Origin: Sedimentisphaerales bacterium | Lineage (GTDB): Bacteria > Planctomycetota > Phycisphaerae > Sedimentisphaerales > SM23-30 | Reading direction: 5' to 3' | Assembly: GCA_016928435.1 (NCBI GenBank) | Contig: JAFGKT010000070.1 | Span: 1 to 59,654 of the forward strand | Length of the DNA: 59,654 bases | Part shown: in pieces, positions 34,309 through 43,855 of the stretch | Position numbering within the stretch: the first letter of the stretch is position 1 | Layout of the letters: each line of letters begins with the position of its first letter | Made by a program: the position numbers and the translations under genes | The notes under the pieces: model-generated | The model's database searches: none | The model's input: only the letters and a program-made list of their open reading frames with translations | What the model was told of the DNA's origin: nothing

Positions 34309-36399
34309 TTAGCTGCTGGCTCCGGACTTCTCCAGTTTTTTGCGCTCAGCGATAATTTCTTCCGCGATTTTCTGTGGTACTCGCGCGTAACGTGCCATTT
34401 CCATGGTAAAAGTCGCCATGCCCTTGCTCAAACTGCGTACTACAGTAGCATACCCGAACATACTCGCCAGCGGAACTTCCGCACGGACAACCACAGACAT
34501 GCCCCGCGCCACAGTCTCCAATACAATCCCGCGACGACTGTTCAGGTCCCCTACCACTGTGCCTTGGAACTCGCTCGGAGCTTCTACTTCAACGGTCATA
34601 ACCGGCTCCAGCAGACAAGGCTTGGATTTGCGAAACGCTTCTTTGAACGCGTCGCGCGCGGCGATTCTAAAAGCCATTTCGCTCGAATCCACAGTATGGT
34701 AAGAACCGTCATCCAGACAAACCTTACAGCCAACAATCTCGTATCCCGCGACAGGACCTTCTTGCATCGCCGCTTGGAAACCTTTGTTGACCGCTGGTAT
34801 ATACTCCGACGGAATTCGTCCGCCGGTAATATTGTCCTCAAATTCATAGCTGCAATCTGAATCAGCGTCCAAAGGCAGCAACCGCCCCACAACATGGCCG
34901 TATTGCCCCGAACCGCCGGTTTGCTTCTTGTGCTTGTAATCGAAAGCCGCTTCAACTGTCGGCGCCTCACGATAGCTGACGCTCGGCCGCCCCACCGCGA
35001 CATCAGCATTATACTCACGCTTCATCCGCTCAACATAAACATCCAAATGCAGCTCGCCCATACCAGCGATAACCGTCTCGCCCGTTTCCGGATCAGTCGA
35101 TACGCGGAACGTCGGGTCTTCTTTCATGAAACGATTCAACGCTTTGCCCATGCGGTCTTGTGCCGTGGAGTTCGCGGGCGTTATCGAAAGACTAATCACC
35201 GGATCAGCCACAAAGATACTTTCAAGCGAATAATTCGCGCCTTCGCCGCAGAACGTGTCACCGCTGGCACAATCAATACCCAACATCGCTACAATGTCAC
35301 CAGGCCCAGCTTGAGGCACTTCCTCGCGATCATTGGCGTGCATCTTCAAGATACGACCTACCCGAACCATCTTGTTCGTACGAGCGTTGCGATATTGTTG
35401 CCCCTTCGCCAAAGTACCTTGATATACTCGAGCATAACTCAATTGCCCAAAGGTCTCATCCACAATCTTGAATATCATCGCCACCAGAGGCGAATCCGGA
35501 TTGCAGTCCAAAGGCGTCTCCGCGCCATCGTTATCGTGATCGCGGGCAAAACTGGTTCGATCCAAAGGACTGGGCAAATACCAGCAAACCGCGTCCAACA
35601 AAGGCTGAATACCTTTGTTCTTAAAAGCCGTACCCATCATAACCGGCACGATATCGCGATTGACTGTTGCTTCGTGCAATACTTGGCGAATCATCGCCGG
35701 CTCGATCGCCTTGTCTTCCAAAAGCATTTCCATTAGCTCTTCATTGAACATGCTCAAATTTTCCAGCATTTCATGACGAGCCGCCTCAGCCTCTTCCACA
35801 TAGCCTTCGGGAATCTCACTCCATACAACATCTTCACCGCTGACGCCTTCAAATGTCGCTGCTTTCATCGTCACCAGATCCACCACACCGACAAAATCTT
35901 CACCCAATCCCATAGGTATCTGGATAGGCAAAACATTAAGCCCCAGCTTCTCTGCCATTTCATGGCAAACCCGATCCGGATCCGCGCCGATGCGGTCCAT
36001 CTTATTAATAAACGCTATTCGAGGTACTCGGTAGCGCTTCATTTGCCGATCAACCGTCACCGATTGGCTCTGTACACCGCCCACCGAACAAAGCACCATC
36101 ACAGCGCCATCCAAAACCCGCAGCGATCTTTCCACTTCAACAGTAAAATCAACGTGTCCGGGAGTATCGATCAGATTTATCGTATGGCTATTCCAGCTCA
36201 CCTGTGTCGCCGCCGAGGTAATCGTAATACCCCGTTCACGCTCCAGGTCCATGAAATCCATCGTCGCTCCGCCGTCGCCCCCGCGAACCTCCTGCATACG
36301 ATGAATACGCCCGGCATAGTAAAGCATACGCTCACTCAATGTCGTCTTGCCAGAGTCGATATGCGCCGATATGCCAATGTTTCTCATTTTCGCCAACAT
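34309..36399 (-). CDS. fusA: Translation elongation factor G, spd/mitochondrial type
   Basis: GTPase that drives tRNA-mRNA translocation on the ribosome. The 696-residue product has G1 AHIDSGKTT, switch I RERGITI, G3 DTPGHVDF, G4 NKMD, and the later EF-G domains with GGSGQYGHV and the C-terminal GYATVVRSLSKGMATF. The Ser in HIDSGKTT (Ala in common EF-G) and MQEVRGGDGGATMD are features of the spirochaete/planctomycete/delta-proteobacterial EF-G1, the group to which mitochondrial EF-G1 belongs. The start ATG 36399 has AAGGA upstream; the frame extends further only through a TTG at 36423. It stands alone with its own terminator, not in the rpsL-rpsG-fusA-tuf operon. Confidence 0.93.
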   Translation of the reverse strand: MLAKMRNIGISAHIDSGKTTLSERMLYYAGRIHRMQEVRGGDGGATMDFMDLERERGITITSAATQVSWNSHTINLIDTPGHVDFTVEVERSLRVLDGAVMVLCSVGGVQSQSVTVDRQMKRYRVPRIAFINKMDRIGADPDRVCHEMAEKLGLNVLPIQIPMGLGEDFVGVVDLVTMKAATFEGVSGEDVVWSEIPEGYVEEAEAARHEMLENLSMFNEELMEMLLEDKAIEPAMIRQVLHEATVNRDIVPVMMGTAFKNKGIQPLLDAVCWYLPSPLDRTSFARDHDNDGAETPLDCNPDSPLVAMIFKIVDETFGQLSYARVYQGTLAKGQQYRNARTNKMVRVGRILKMHANDREEVPQAGPGDIVAMLGIDCASGDTFCGEGANYSLESIFVADPVISLSITPANSTAQDRMGKALNRFMKEDPTFRVSTDPETGETVIAGMGELHLDVYVERMKREYNADVAVGRPSVSYREAPTVEAAFDYKHKKQTGGSGQYGHVVGRLLPLDADSDCSYEFEDNITGGRIPSEYIPAVNKGFQAAMQEGPVAGYEIVGCKVCLDDGSYHTVDSSEMAFRIAARDAFKEAFRKSKPCLLEPVMTVEVEAPSEFQGTVVGDLNSRRGIVLETVARGMSVVVRAEVPLASMFGYATVVRSLSKGMATFTMEMARYARVPQKIAEEIIAERKKLEKSGASS

Positions 36400-36890
36400 C
36401 TCAATCTTTTCCTTCACGAACAACGAGGTTCTGTCTTCTGTTAATCTCTAGTTACAATGTCAGTACCAACTCTGCCGCCGACTCTATAAACGCCGACAAC
36501 AGACTCAAAACAACAATATTCCCACACCGGTATAAATCGTGGGGTGCCCACCCTATATCCCCCGACCCAAAATACAGGCCAAGAACAGTTAGTATATCGC
36601 GCAAATCGTTATAATGCAAGATATTTATTGTGATTTTTTCGCCCCCAAACCGCGGTGGTTCCAAAAACACCCTAAAACCCTTCCTCTTAATCATGCCATA
36701 CCGCCATAAATCTCTGTAAAACAGCATTTTACATCACTAGCAAACCCTCCGGCTACCGCTTCACTATCATCACTTGAGTTTCAATGATCTTTCAAGTATT
36801 CTCCAATAAGGCGTAACCGCAGCCCGCTGCAACACATAAACCCAGAAATACTTTGCCCTATGATCACCTTGTGTTGTACCATGTTGCTTA
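36400..36890. other. Intergenic between divergent fusA and TauE genes
   Basis: No gene accepted. It must hold the promoters of fusA (minus) and the TauE operon (plus), but I find no convincing -35/-10 pair. A 91-codon minus frame (36452-36727) lacks a ribosome binding site and family features. Confidence 0.45.
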
Positions 36891-37829
36891 ATGATAGTTT
36901 TTAACACCAAGGAATATAGCTTGATCCTAGCCCTAACCGACACCGCCATAGCAGTTGGCGCAGCAATTTCTCTAGTCGTCGGAGTCCTGACAGGCATCTT
37001 CGGCGTAGGAGGCGGCTTCATTCTTACCCCGGCGATGATCATCCTCCTGGCCGTCGCCCCCAGTACGGCTGTCGGCACCGGTCTGGCGACCATACTATTC
37101 ACCAGCACCTTGGCAATGTGGAAACGACGCAATACCAACACCATCAGCTTCAAACTCGCTTTCATAATCTCCACCGGCAGCATCGCGGGAGTATTCATCG
37201 GCCAGTGGTTGCTGGGCCAACTCAATAGCTTCACCATTACCATAGCAGGTAATGAACAACCGGCAGTCAAATACATATTAATCTGGGCTTTCTTGGCGAT
37301 GTCTTTGACTATCACCATGGTGGTATTGTTTGATATTCGCCATCCCACCAGAGAAGCTCAGCGAAAACACGCCGGCTATCTCAAACGTTTCCGCCTTGGT
37401 CCCCGCGTAATCATACCAACGCTTGATAGAGCTACACTGCCTATTATACCGCTTGTTATGATCGGGATCGGCATAGGCTTCATGACCGGGCTTATGGGCA
37501 TCGGCGGCGGCGTGTTGCTATTACCGATCTTAATATACCTCGTTGGATTAGAACCCGTAAAAGCCGCGGGAACATCTTTGGTCTTGGTTTGGATTTCCGC
37601 TGCCGTCGCCGTGGGAATAAACGCTGACAACGGCAACATCGCCCCCAAACTGCTCATCGCCTTGATCACCGGCGGACTCATCGGAGCTTACATCGGAACC
37701 ATAATCGGCCTAAAACTCGACAGCCATAAAATCCGCACCTATTTCTTCTACGTCATCATCGCCTCTATCGTTTTGATAGCCTACAAAATCATCGCCATGA
37801 CATTCGGCCTAGGAGCTTTAGCCACCTAA
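36891..37829 (+). CDS. TauE/SafE-family sulfite/anion exporter
   Basis: A 312-residue membrane protein with about eight helices and the two family repeats GVLTGIFGVGGGFILTPAMI and GFMTGLMGIGGGVLLLPILI, the GxGGG motifs of TauE/SafE permeases. Members export sulfite, sulfoacetate or related anions formed during organosulfur catabolism. The ATG at 36891 has no Shine-Dalgarno; a TTG at 36921 has AAGGA 7 bases upstream and may be the true start. The stop is only 3 bp before the sulfatase-maturating enzyme, so the two are almost certainly cotranscribed, which points to disposal of sulfur released from sulfated or sulfonated substrates (inference). Confidence 0.88.
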   Translation: MIVFNTKEYSLILALTDTAIAVGAAISLVVGVLTGIFGVGGGFILTPAMIILLAVAPSTAVGTGLATILFTSTLAMWKRRNTNTISFKLAFIISTGSIAGVFIGQWLLGQLNSFTITIAGNEQPAVKYILIWAFLAMSLTITMVVLFDIRHPTREAQRKHAGYLKRFRLGPRVIIPTLDRATLPIIPLVMIGIGIGFMTGLMGIGGGVLLLPILIYLVGLEPVKAAGTSLVLVWISAAVAVGINADNGNIAPKLLIALITGGLIGAYIGTIIGLKLDSHKIRTYFFYVIIASIVLIAYKIIAMTFGLGALAT

Positions 37830-37832
37830 ACT

Positions 37833-39002
37833 ATGCCACCCTTCACCTTACTCATTAAACCCGCCGGCCCCGACTGCAACCTCAATTGTGCCTACTGCTT
37901 CTACACTCGCAATGCCCTTTTCAAACCCCGCCCCTACCGTATGAGCGACGCCATCCTCGAACGCCTAATCCGCGACTATCTCCAACTGCGATTCCCCGTC
38001 AGCAGCTTCACTTGGCAAGGCGGCGAACCTACTCTCATGGGCCTGGACTTCTATAAAAAAGTCATCGAACTCCAAAAACAACACGGCATCGACGGCCAAG
38101 TCGTAAGCAACGCCCTCCAAACCAACGCCGTTCTACTCGACAGCCAATGGTGCCGATTCCTCGCTCAGTACAACTTCCTCGTCGGCATCAGCCTCGACGG
38201 CTCCAAAAAAATCCACGACTTCTACCGCACCAATCACAGCGGCGCCGGCAGTTTCAACCAAGTCGCCCAAGCCATCGACTCCTGCCGTCAAGCCAACGTC
38301 GATTTCAACATCATAACCCTTGTAAACAACCACAACGTCAAATGCCCCGACCAACTCTGGGACTTCTTCGTCGAACAGGGTTTCAATTTCCTCCAATTCG
38401 TTCCCTGTGTCCAACCCGATCCCGATCATCCCGGCCGCCCTGCCCATTTCGCTGTGTCGCCCGAGGAGTTCGGCCAATTCATATGTCGCATCTTCGACCG
38501 CTGGCTTCAGCACGGCCCGCGAAAAGTCTCCGTTCGTCTGTTCGACACCATGCTAAGCCACATCCTCACCGGCCGCCACACCAACTGCACCTTCGCTCAG
38601 CGCTGTAACGACTACATCGTAGTAGAACACAACGGCGAGACCTTCTGCTGCGACTTCTTCGTCAACGAACAATGGAAGCTCGGCAATATCATGAACACCC
38701 CCATCGACCAAATATTCAACAGCCCCCGTAAAAAGGAGTTTGCCGACAATAAACGCCGTCTCGCCGACCAATGCCTCATCTGTCGCTTCCACCAAATATG
38801 CCGAGGCGGCTGCCTAAAAGACCGCTTCGCCCTAACCAACGACTACCATCAACCCAGCTATCTCTGCCCCGCGTACAAGCAATTCTTCCAACATGCCCTG
38901 CCCCACTTGCAGAACATCGCCCAAGAATTCCGCGCCGAGCAAGCCGCCGTCAACAACCGTAAACCTTCAGCCCGCCGCTCCCGACGGCGACGCAACCACT
39001 AA
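37833..39002 (+). CDS. Anaerobic sulfatase-maturating radical SAM enzyme
   Basis: The 389-residue protein converts the active-site Cys or Ser of sulfatases to formylglycine without oxygen. The radical SAM cluster motif is Cys15-x3-Cys19-x2-Cys22 (CNLNCAYC), followed by WQGGEPTLMG. The SPASM region holds the auxiliary-cluster cysteines (CTFAQRCNDY, CLICRFHQICRGGC), and CDFFV carries the Asp equivalent to the proposed catalytic base. Length and motifs fit anSME. The last 25 residues are a basic tail (RRSRRRRNH). No sulfatase gene is in this window, so its clients lie elsewhere. It follows TauE by 3 bp and precedes a Gfo/Idh gene by 24 bp. Confidence 0.93.
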   Translation: MPPFTLLIKPAGPDCNLNCAYCFYTRNALFKPRPYRMSDAILERLIRDYLQLRFPVSSFTWQGGEPTLMGLDFYKKVIELQKQHGIDGQVVSNALQTNAVLLDSQWCRFLAQYNFLVGISLDGSKKIHDFYRTNHSGAGSFNQVAQAIDSCRQANVDFNIITLVNNHNVKCPDQLWDFFVEQGFNFLQFVPCVQPDPDHPGRPAHFAVSPEEFGQFICRIFDRWLQHGPRKVSVRLFDTMLSHILTGRHTNCTFAQRCNDYIVVEHNGETFCCDFFVNEQWKLGNIMNTPIDQIFNSPRKKEFADNKRRLADQCLICRFHQICRGGCLKDRFALTNDYHQPSYLCPAYKQFFQHALPHLQNIAQEFRAEQAAVNNRKPSARRSRRRRNH

Positions 39003-39026
39003 CCTCATACTTCTCGGAGAGCCTCA

Positions 39027-40178
39027 GTGAAAACCATCAAGTTCGGACTTATCGGAATAGGCCTAATGGGCCGCGAATTCGCCAGCGCCGCCGCGCGTTG
39101 GTGCCATCTGCTCGATATGGACCTCCGCCCCGAAATCGTCGCCTTGTGTTCAGCCAATCCATCCGCCCAACGCACCGATTGGTACACCAACAACTTCCCC
39201 ACTATCAAACAAGTCACCAATGATCACCTACAACTCCTGGCCAACCCGCAAGTCGATGCCGTGTATTGCGCCGTCCCTCATCATCTTCATCAGCAATTCT
39301 ACTGCGACACCATCACGGCCGGAAAACACCTCCTTGCCGAAAAACCATTCGGCATCGACCTGCCCGCTTGTCAAGCCATCATCGCCGCTATGCAAGCCAA
39401 GCCCGAAGTCCTTGTACGCGTCGCATCGCAATACATCTTCTATCCCGCCGCCCAACGCATTCTCGAAATGATCGACCAACAGCGTTTCGGCCGGATTATC
39501 GAAATCGACTCCGGCTTTTGCCACTGTTCCGATCTCGATCCCAACAAACCCCTAAATTGGAAACGCCAAGTCGAATTCAACGGCCTATACGGCAGCATGG
39601 GAGACCTCGGCCTCCATATCGCCCTGCCCTGCGCCCGCGCAGGCTACGAACCAATCCAAACCAACGCCATCTGCTCCAACATCATCACCCAAAGACCAGA
39701 CCCACAAACCGGCCGACCCGTCCCCTGCGAAACCTACGACAACGCCAATCTCCTCACCAAACTGCGCGACCCCAAAACCGACCAAACCTTCCCCTGGACC
39801 CTGCGAGTCAACCGAATAATGCCCGGAGAAAAAAACTCCTGGTATTTCGCTATCCACGGCACCAAGGCCTGCGCCCGCTTTTCCCTTAAAAACCCCCGAT
39901 CACTCGAAATCCTCGAATACGCCGGCAAAGAACAAGCCTGGCAGCAGATTGACACCGGCTTCGAAACCGCCTATAAAACCATTACCGGATCAATCTTCGA
40001 GTTCGGCGCGCCCGACGCTTTCATGCAGATGATCGCCGCCTTTATGTACGAACTAGCTCACAATAAACCGCTCAACAATGCCGCCGCCTGCCCAACACCC
40101 CAAGAAATGCTCTGGGGCCATCGACTCTTCACCGCTGCCCTGAACTCCAACCAGAACCGTCAAACAATAACATTCTGA
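39027..40178 (+). CDS. Gfo/Idh/MocA-family sugar oxidoreductase
   Basis: A 383-residue NAD(P)-dependent dehydrogenase. The Rossmann start is KFGLIGIGLMGREFA, followed by AVPHHLHQQF and the family signature AEKPFG. The second domain carries the substrate-binding sheet with GDLGLHIALP in place of the more usual GGHxxD-type site. It has no signal peptide, so it is cytoplasmic. It starts with GTG at 39027, preceded by GGAGA. Family members oxidise or epimerise sugars, inositols and glycosides; the substrate cannot be told here. Its position between a sulfatase-maturation gene and a hydrolase/kinase pair suggests a step in breakdown of an unusual or modified sugar. Confidence 0.88.
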   Translation: MKTIKFGLIGIGLMGREFASAAARWCHLLDMDLRPEIVALCSANPSAQRTDWYTNNFPTIKQVTNDHLQLLANPQVDAVYCAVPHHLHQQFYCDTITAGKHLLAEKPFGIDLPACQAIIAAMQAKPEVLVRVASQYIFYPAAQRILEMIDQQRFGRIIEIDSGFCHCSDLDPNKPLNWKRQVEFNGLYGSMGDLGLHIALPCARAGYEPIQTNAICSNIITQRPDPQTGRPVPCETYDNANLLTKLRDPKTDQTFPWTLRVNRIMPGEKNSWYFAIHGTKACARFSLKNPRSLEILEYAGKEQAWQQIDTGFETAYKTITGSIFEFGAPDAFMQMIAAFMYELAHNKPLNNAAACPTPQEMLWGHRLFTAALNSNQNRQTITF

Positions 40179-40195
40179 CTTAAAGGAAACTAACC

Positions 40196-41509
40196 ATGTC
40201 ATTAACAGCCGGCGTCGCCTCCGCTACCATCAACCCAGCCAAACCAATGTTCCTCGTAGGCTATCCCCATGTGCCGCGAACCTCCACCGGTGTTAACGAC
40301 CCCCTATACGCCAACGCCCTCTGTCTCGACAACGGCAAAAACACCTTGATCTCCATTGCCGCCGACATACTCTGGATATCAGCCGCCGGCACCAAACGTT
40401 GCCGCGACAAAATCACTGCCGCTACCGGCGTGCCTGCCTCACACATCCTTATCAGCACCAGCCACACCCATTCCGCCCCCATAACCCTCGACATGGTCGC
40501 CTGGCAAGACGACCCCGTCGTACCACCTGCCGATCCTGAATACATCGAATTCCTCGAAAACACCCTCGCCCAAGTCGCCATCCACGCCTACAACCAACGT
40601 ACTCCCGCCTCCATCGCGGTCACCACCGCTCAAATCGAAGGCGTAGGCTGCAACCGTCACCATCCTGACGGCCCGCGTGACAGCGAAGTTGGTTTACTAT
40701 ACCTCAAACGTCAAGACAACAATCAACCGCTGGCTCTGCAACTAATCTATAGTATGCACCCCACCGTCCTGCACGAAGACTCAACCTTAATCAGCGCCGA
40801 TTTCCCCGGTTACACCCGCATGCAAATCACCGAAGACCTGCCCGGCGTAACCTTGCTATACCACAACGGCCCGTGCGGCAACCTCAGCCCACGCTATCAC
40901 GTAACCAGCCAAACCTTCGCTGAAGCTGATCGACTCGGCCGAAAGCTAGGCCAAGCCGTCGTAGCAGCCGTCCAAAAACTCCAAGACCAAGACTTCACCA
41001 CCGACATCACCCTCGACGCCATCCAAAAACACCTTCAACTCCCAGCCCGCCAATTTTGTTCCGTCGCCGAAGCCGAAAAACTGCTCGCCGAATCCCGCGC
41101 CGAATACCAACGCCTAAAAGACCAACACGCACCTCACGGCCCAGTTCGCACCGCTGAGTGCGCCGTCTTTGGCGCCGAAGAACGCCTGACCCTCGCCCAC
41201 GCTCAACAAACCGGAAAAGTCCAGCAAATCCATCAACAATACAACCCCGTCGAAGTGCAAGTTCTCCGTATCGGCAGCACCTACCTCGTCGGCCTTCAAG
41301 GCGAATGCTTCGTCGAGTATGCCCTCGAAATCAAACGTCACGCCCCCGCGAAAACCTTCGTCATAAGCCTCGCCAACGGCGAACTGCAAGGCTACATCGT
41401 CACCCCCGACGCCGTCGGATACGAAGCGGGCAACAGCTTTTTCCTACCAGAATCAGGAACGCTAATGGCTCAAGCCGCGATCGAAGGCATCAAACAACTT
41501 GAATCTTAA
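40196..41509 (+). CDS. Neutral/alkaline ceramidase-like zinc hydrolase
   Basis: The 437-residue protein matches the N-terminal catalytic domain of neutral ceramidases (PF04734 type). It starts AGVASATINP with GYPHVPRTSTGVNDPLYANAL, and STSHTHSAP supplies a zinc-binding His region. There is no signal peptide and the C-terminal Ig-like domain of true ceramidases is missing, so it is cytoplasmic and unlikely to act on sphingolipid. Short forms like this are frequent in planctomycetes next to sugar genes and their substrate is unknown; an amide or ester of an amino sugar is conceivable (inference). AAGGA lies upstream of the ATG, and the gene is 17 bp from the Gfo/Idh gene. Confidence 0.85.
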   Translation: MSLTAGVASATINPAKPMFLVGYPHVPRTSTGVNDPLYANALCLDNGKNTLISIAADILWISAAGTKRCRDKITAATGVPASHILISTSHTHSAPITLDMVAWQDDPVVPPADPEYIEFLENTLAQVAIHAYNQRTPASIAVTTAQIEGVGCNRHHPDGPRDSEVGLLYLKRQDNNQPLALQLIYSMHPTVLHEDSTLISADFPGYTRMQITEDLPGVTLLYHNGPCGNLSPRYHVTSQTFAEADRLGRKLGQAVVAAVQKLQDQDFTTDITLDAIQKHLQLPARQFCSVAEAEKLLAESRAEYQRLKDQHAPHGPVRTAECAVFGAEERLTLAHAQQTGKVQQIHQQYNPVEVQVLRIGSTYLVGLQGECFVEYALEIKRHAPAKTFVISLANGELQGYIVTPDAVGYEAGNSFFLPESGTLMAQAAIEGIKQLES

Positions 41510-41532
41510 TCGTATATGCAAAGGCTAAAGCT

Positions 41533-42915
41533 GTGACAAATCCTCAACAAACAATAATCCTGGCCATTGACTGCGGATCCACTAATTTCAAAGCCGCTGT
41601 TTTTGACCATCAACTTCAGCGCCTTGCCGAAGCGTCTGCGCCCGTCGAATACCTTATCCACACCCCTCAGCGCGCCGAACTCGACGCCGAACTCATCTGG
41701 CAGAAAACCATTGAACTAATCACCAATCTCTGCGATCACGCCGGCATCACCACCTCACAAATCACCACCATCTCCCTCACCAGCCAAGCTCAAACCTTCA
41801 CTTACCTCAACGACCAAAACCAACCATTAATGCCTTTTATCAGTTGGCTCGATCAGCGCGGCAGCGAAGAAGCACAATTCATCCAAAAACAACTCAGCCC
41901 CCTGTTCCACCATCACTGCAGTTTTCCAACCCCCAACCAACTGCAGCTAACCAAAATGCTCTGGACTCAAAAGAACGTCCCAGGCCTGCTCACCAACGCC
42001 GCTCATCTGGTCTCCCTGCCCGGCTTCATCATCCGCAAACTAGGAGGCCCCAATCTCATCGACCGCAACCTCGCCGCTATGTCGGGATTGCTCTCACTTC
42101 AGTCCGGCCAATGGTGGCCCCAAGCCATCCAACTCCTTAACATCCCAACCAAACTGCTGCCTGAAATCATTGACGTCGGTCAATCCATACACGTGCTTAG
42201 TCCATGTCCCGATATTCCGCTATCACCCGATCTCACCATCGTATCCGCCGGCAACGATCAAACCGCCGGAGCCTACGCCAACCAAGCCCATGACGGCACC
42301 GTCATCGTAACCCTAGGCACCGCTTTGGTCGCTTATCGTTTCGCTGGAACTCAGCCAGGCCCCTATGCCCCCGATAGCGTCTGGGGACCATACCCATCCG
42401 GAGGCTTCTACGAATTGGCAGTCAGCAACTTCGGCTGCGAAGCTCTGGATTGGGCCCATCGACAAATTCTGCCCCAAACCAAAACCGCCGAATTCTTCGC
42501 CGCCGCTCAGCAGATTGACTCCCCAACAGACGACCTGCCCTTATTCTATCCTCACAAAATCGCCCAAAGCGACCCATGGACCACCGACGCATCCGTCCCC
42601 CAAAAAGCCTTCACCACACTAGAAGGCATTGCCTTCAACCTCCGCAAATTAATCAACTCCGAATTAGGCATCAAATCACCACCCAGCCTTAGCGTCACCG
42701 GCGGCGGAAACCAAAGCCCGTTTTGGCTCCAAATGATTGCCGACATTCTCGATTGTCCCGTAAATCGTGCGCCAGGCGATTCTCTTCTCGGAGCCGCCGC
42801 CATGGCAAAGCCACAAGCAATCGCTCACCAAAAACAAAACGAAAACACCATCAAACCAAACCCCAAGCATGCCGATTATCAGCAAAGATATCAGCGTTGG
42901 CTCAAAAATCTCTAG
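41533..42915 (+). CDS. FGGY-family carbohydrate kinase
   Basis: A 460-residue sugar kinase of the xylulokinase/rhamnulokinase superfamily. The ATP-binding start is AIDCGSTNFKAAVFD, the catalytic Asp region is SAGNDQTAGAY (in place of the common GGHD), and the second phosphate motif is VTGGGNQSPFWLQMIAD. It phosphorylates a ketose or polyol; the substrate is not readable. The start is GTG at 41533, with AAGG upstream, 23 bp from the ceramidase-like gene. As the last gene of the row it probably primes the product of the Gfo/Idh and hydrolase steps for cleavage. No aldolase follows within this operon; the class II aldolase of the window lies at 25.6 kb. Confidence 0.88.
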   Translation: MTNPQQTIILAIDCGSTNFKAAVFDHQLQRLAEASAPVEYLIHTPQRAELDAELIWQKTIELITNLCDHAGITTSQITTISLTSQAQTFTYLNDQNQPLMPFISWLDQRGSEEAQFIQKQLSPLFHHHCSFPTPNQLQLTKMLWTQKNVPGLLTNAAHLVSLPGFIIRKLGGPNLIDRNLAAMSGLLSLQSGQWWPQAIQLLNIPTKLLPEIIDVGQSIHVLSPCPDIPLSPDLTIVSAGNDQTAGAYANQAHDGTVIVTLGTALVAYRFAGTQPGPYAPDSVWGPYPSGGFYELAVSNFGCEALDWAHRQILPQTKTAEFFAAAQQIDSPTDDLPLFYPHKIAQSDPWTTDASVPQKAFTTLEGIAFNLRKLINSELGIKSPPSLSVTGGGNQSPFWLQMIADILDCPVNRAPGDSLLGAAAMAKPQAIAHQKQNENTIKPNPKHADYQQRYQRWLKNL

Positions 42916-43855
42916 CACCCTTGACCATACCTAAAACCAACACCATGCAAAACCTCAATGGCCCCATCGCCTTCATTACGCTCACCGACCCCTCTATGCC
43001 TGATGCGCGCCCCTGACAGCTAAGCTTCTTTATTACAATCTTCGCAAATCTGCGGATAAAAACTCCCCGTTGCGCATTCCCGCTACCGACCAAACCGCGC
43101 AAAAATCACCACCCCAAAAAAATACCTTATTTCTGCGAATTTTCGCGTCATTTCTAAGCAAAACCCGTCAAAACCAACAAATTTCTATTCGTTTTTGAAC
43201 GCCCCTTCTCACCCGTCCCACCACCGAGCGCTCCCGAAAAACCTTCGCGCATCTCACCTCCCGCCCATCTGCCCCCACCTACCGGTCATGCGCGCCCGTA
43301 TCCCACGGAATCTCTCATTTCCGCGTCTCAATTCCGCGCGTTTTTGCTACCCCAACCAGAGCCCCAAGTGTCTGCCGAAATTGAATCCCTGACCCTTTGG
43401 TTGCGACTAATCAGCCCTACGTTTATCGGACCACCCTCTGCGGCCCCCACTTATCCTGCATATTTCTGCTCTAGCCCCAACCAACGCCCTATAAATCAAA
43501 AACCAACACATTCACCCGTCTTTTCAACCATGATAACCAAATATCCGCGGTCCATCGCCAATCCACTTACCCAAATAACCACATTATTCCCCCCAAACGA
43601 AAATACCCCCTTGACCAAACTCGATGCCACAGCCCAAACCAGCGAAAAACCCACCTAAATGTCATTTCCTTAATGGTCGATACTCTATTTAGCCCCCGAG
43701 TCGCAAGCTCGGACCCCCAACCATCAGGCGCCTGGACGATGAAATTCACTCATCTCCTCCACGAAGAACGGTTGGAGTCGAAAAAGCGTAAGGGAAAAGA
43801 TAATAACAAAATCGTTAAAATCCGCGGATTAACCACGAAAGTGTAAGAAGGTATT
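42916..43855. other. Long intergenic region, strongly C-rich on the plus strand
   Basis: About 940 bp without a supportable gene. The plus strand is C- and A-rich with few G residues, like the operon before it. Short frames exist but none has a ribosome binding site or family features. No repeat array, tRNA or clear terminator is seen. It may be a decayed gene, which I cannot show. Confidence 0.5.

Noticed and set aside
36452-36727. 91-codon minus-strand frame between fusA and TauE
   Set aside because: No ribosome binding site and no recognisable domain; it lies in the presumed shared promoter region.
36891-42915. Sulfatase gene expected near the maturase
   Set aside because: No protein in the window has the CxPSR/SxPSR sulfatase motif; the clients must lie elsewhere.
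42916-43855. Several short frames in the long C-rich gap
   Set aside because: They appear because the strand is poor in stop codons; none has a start signal or recognisable domain.
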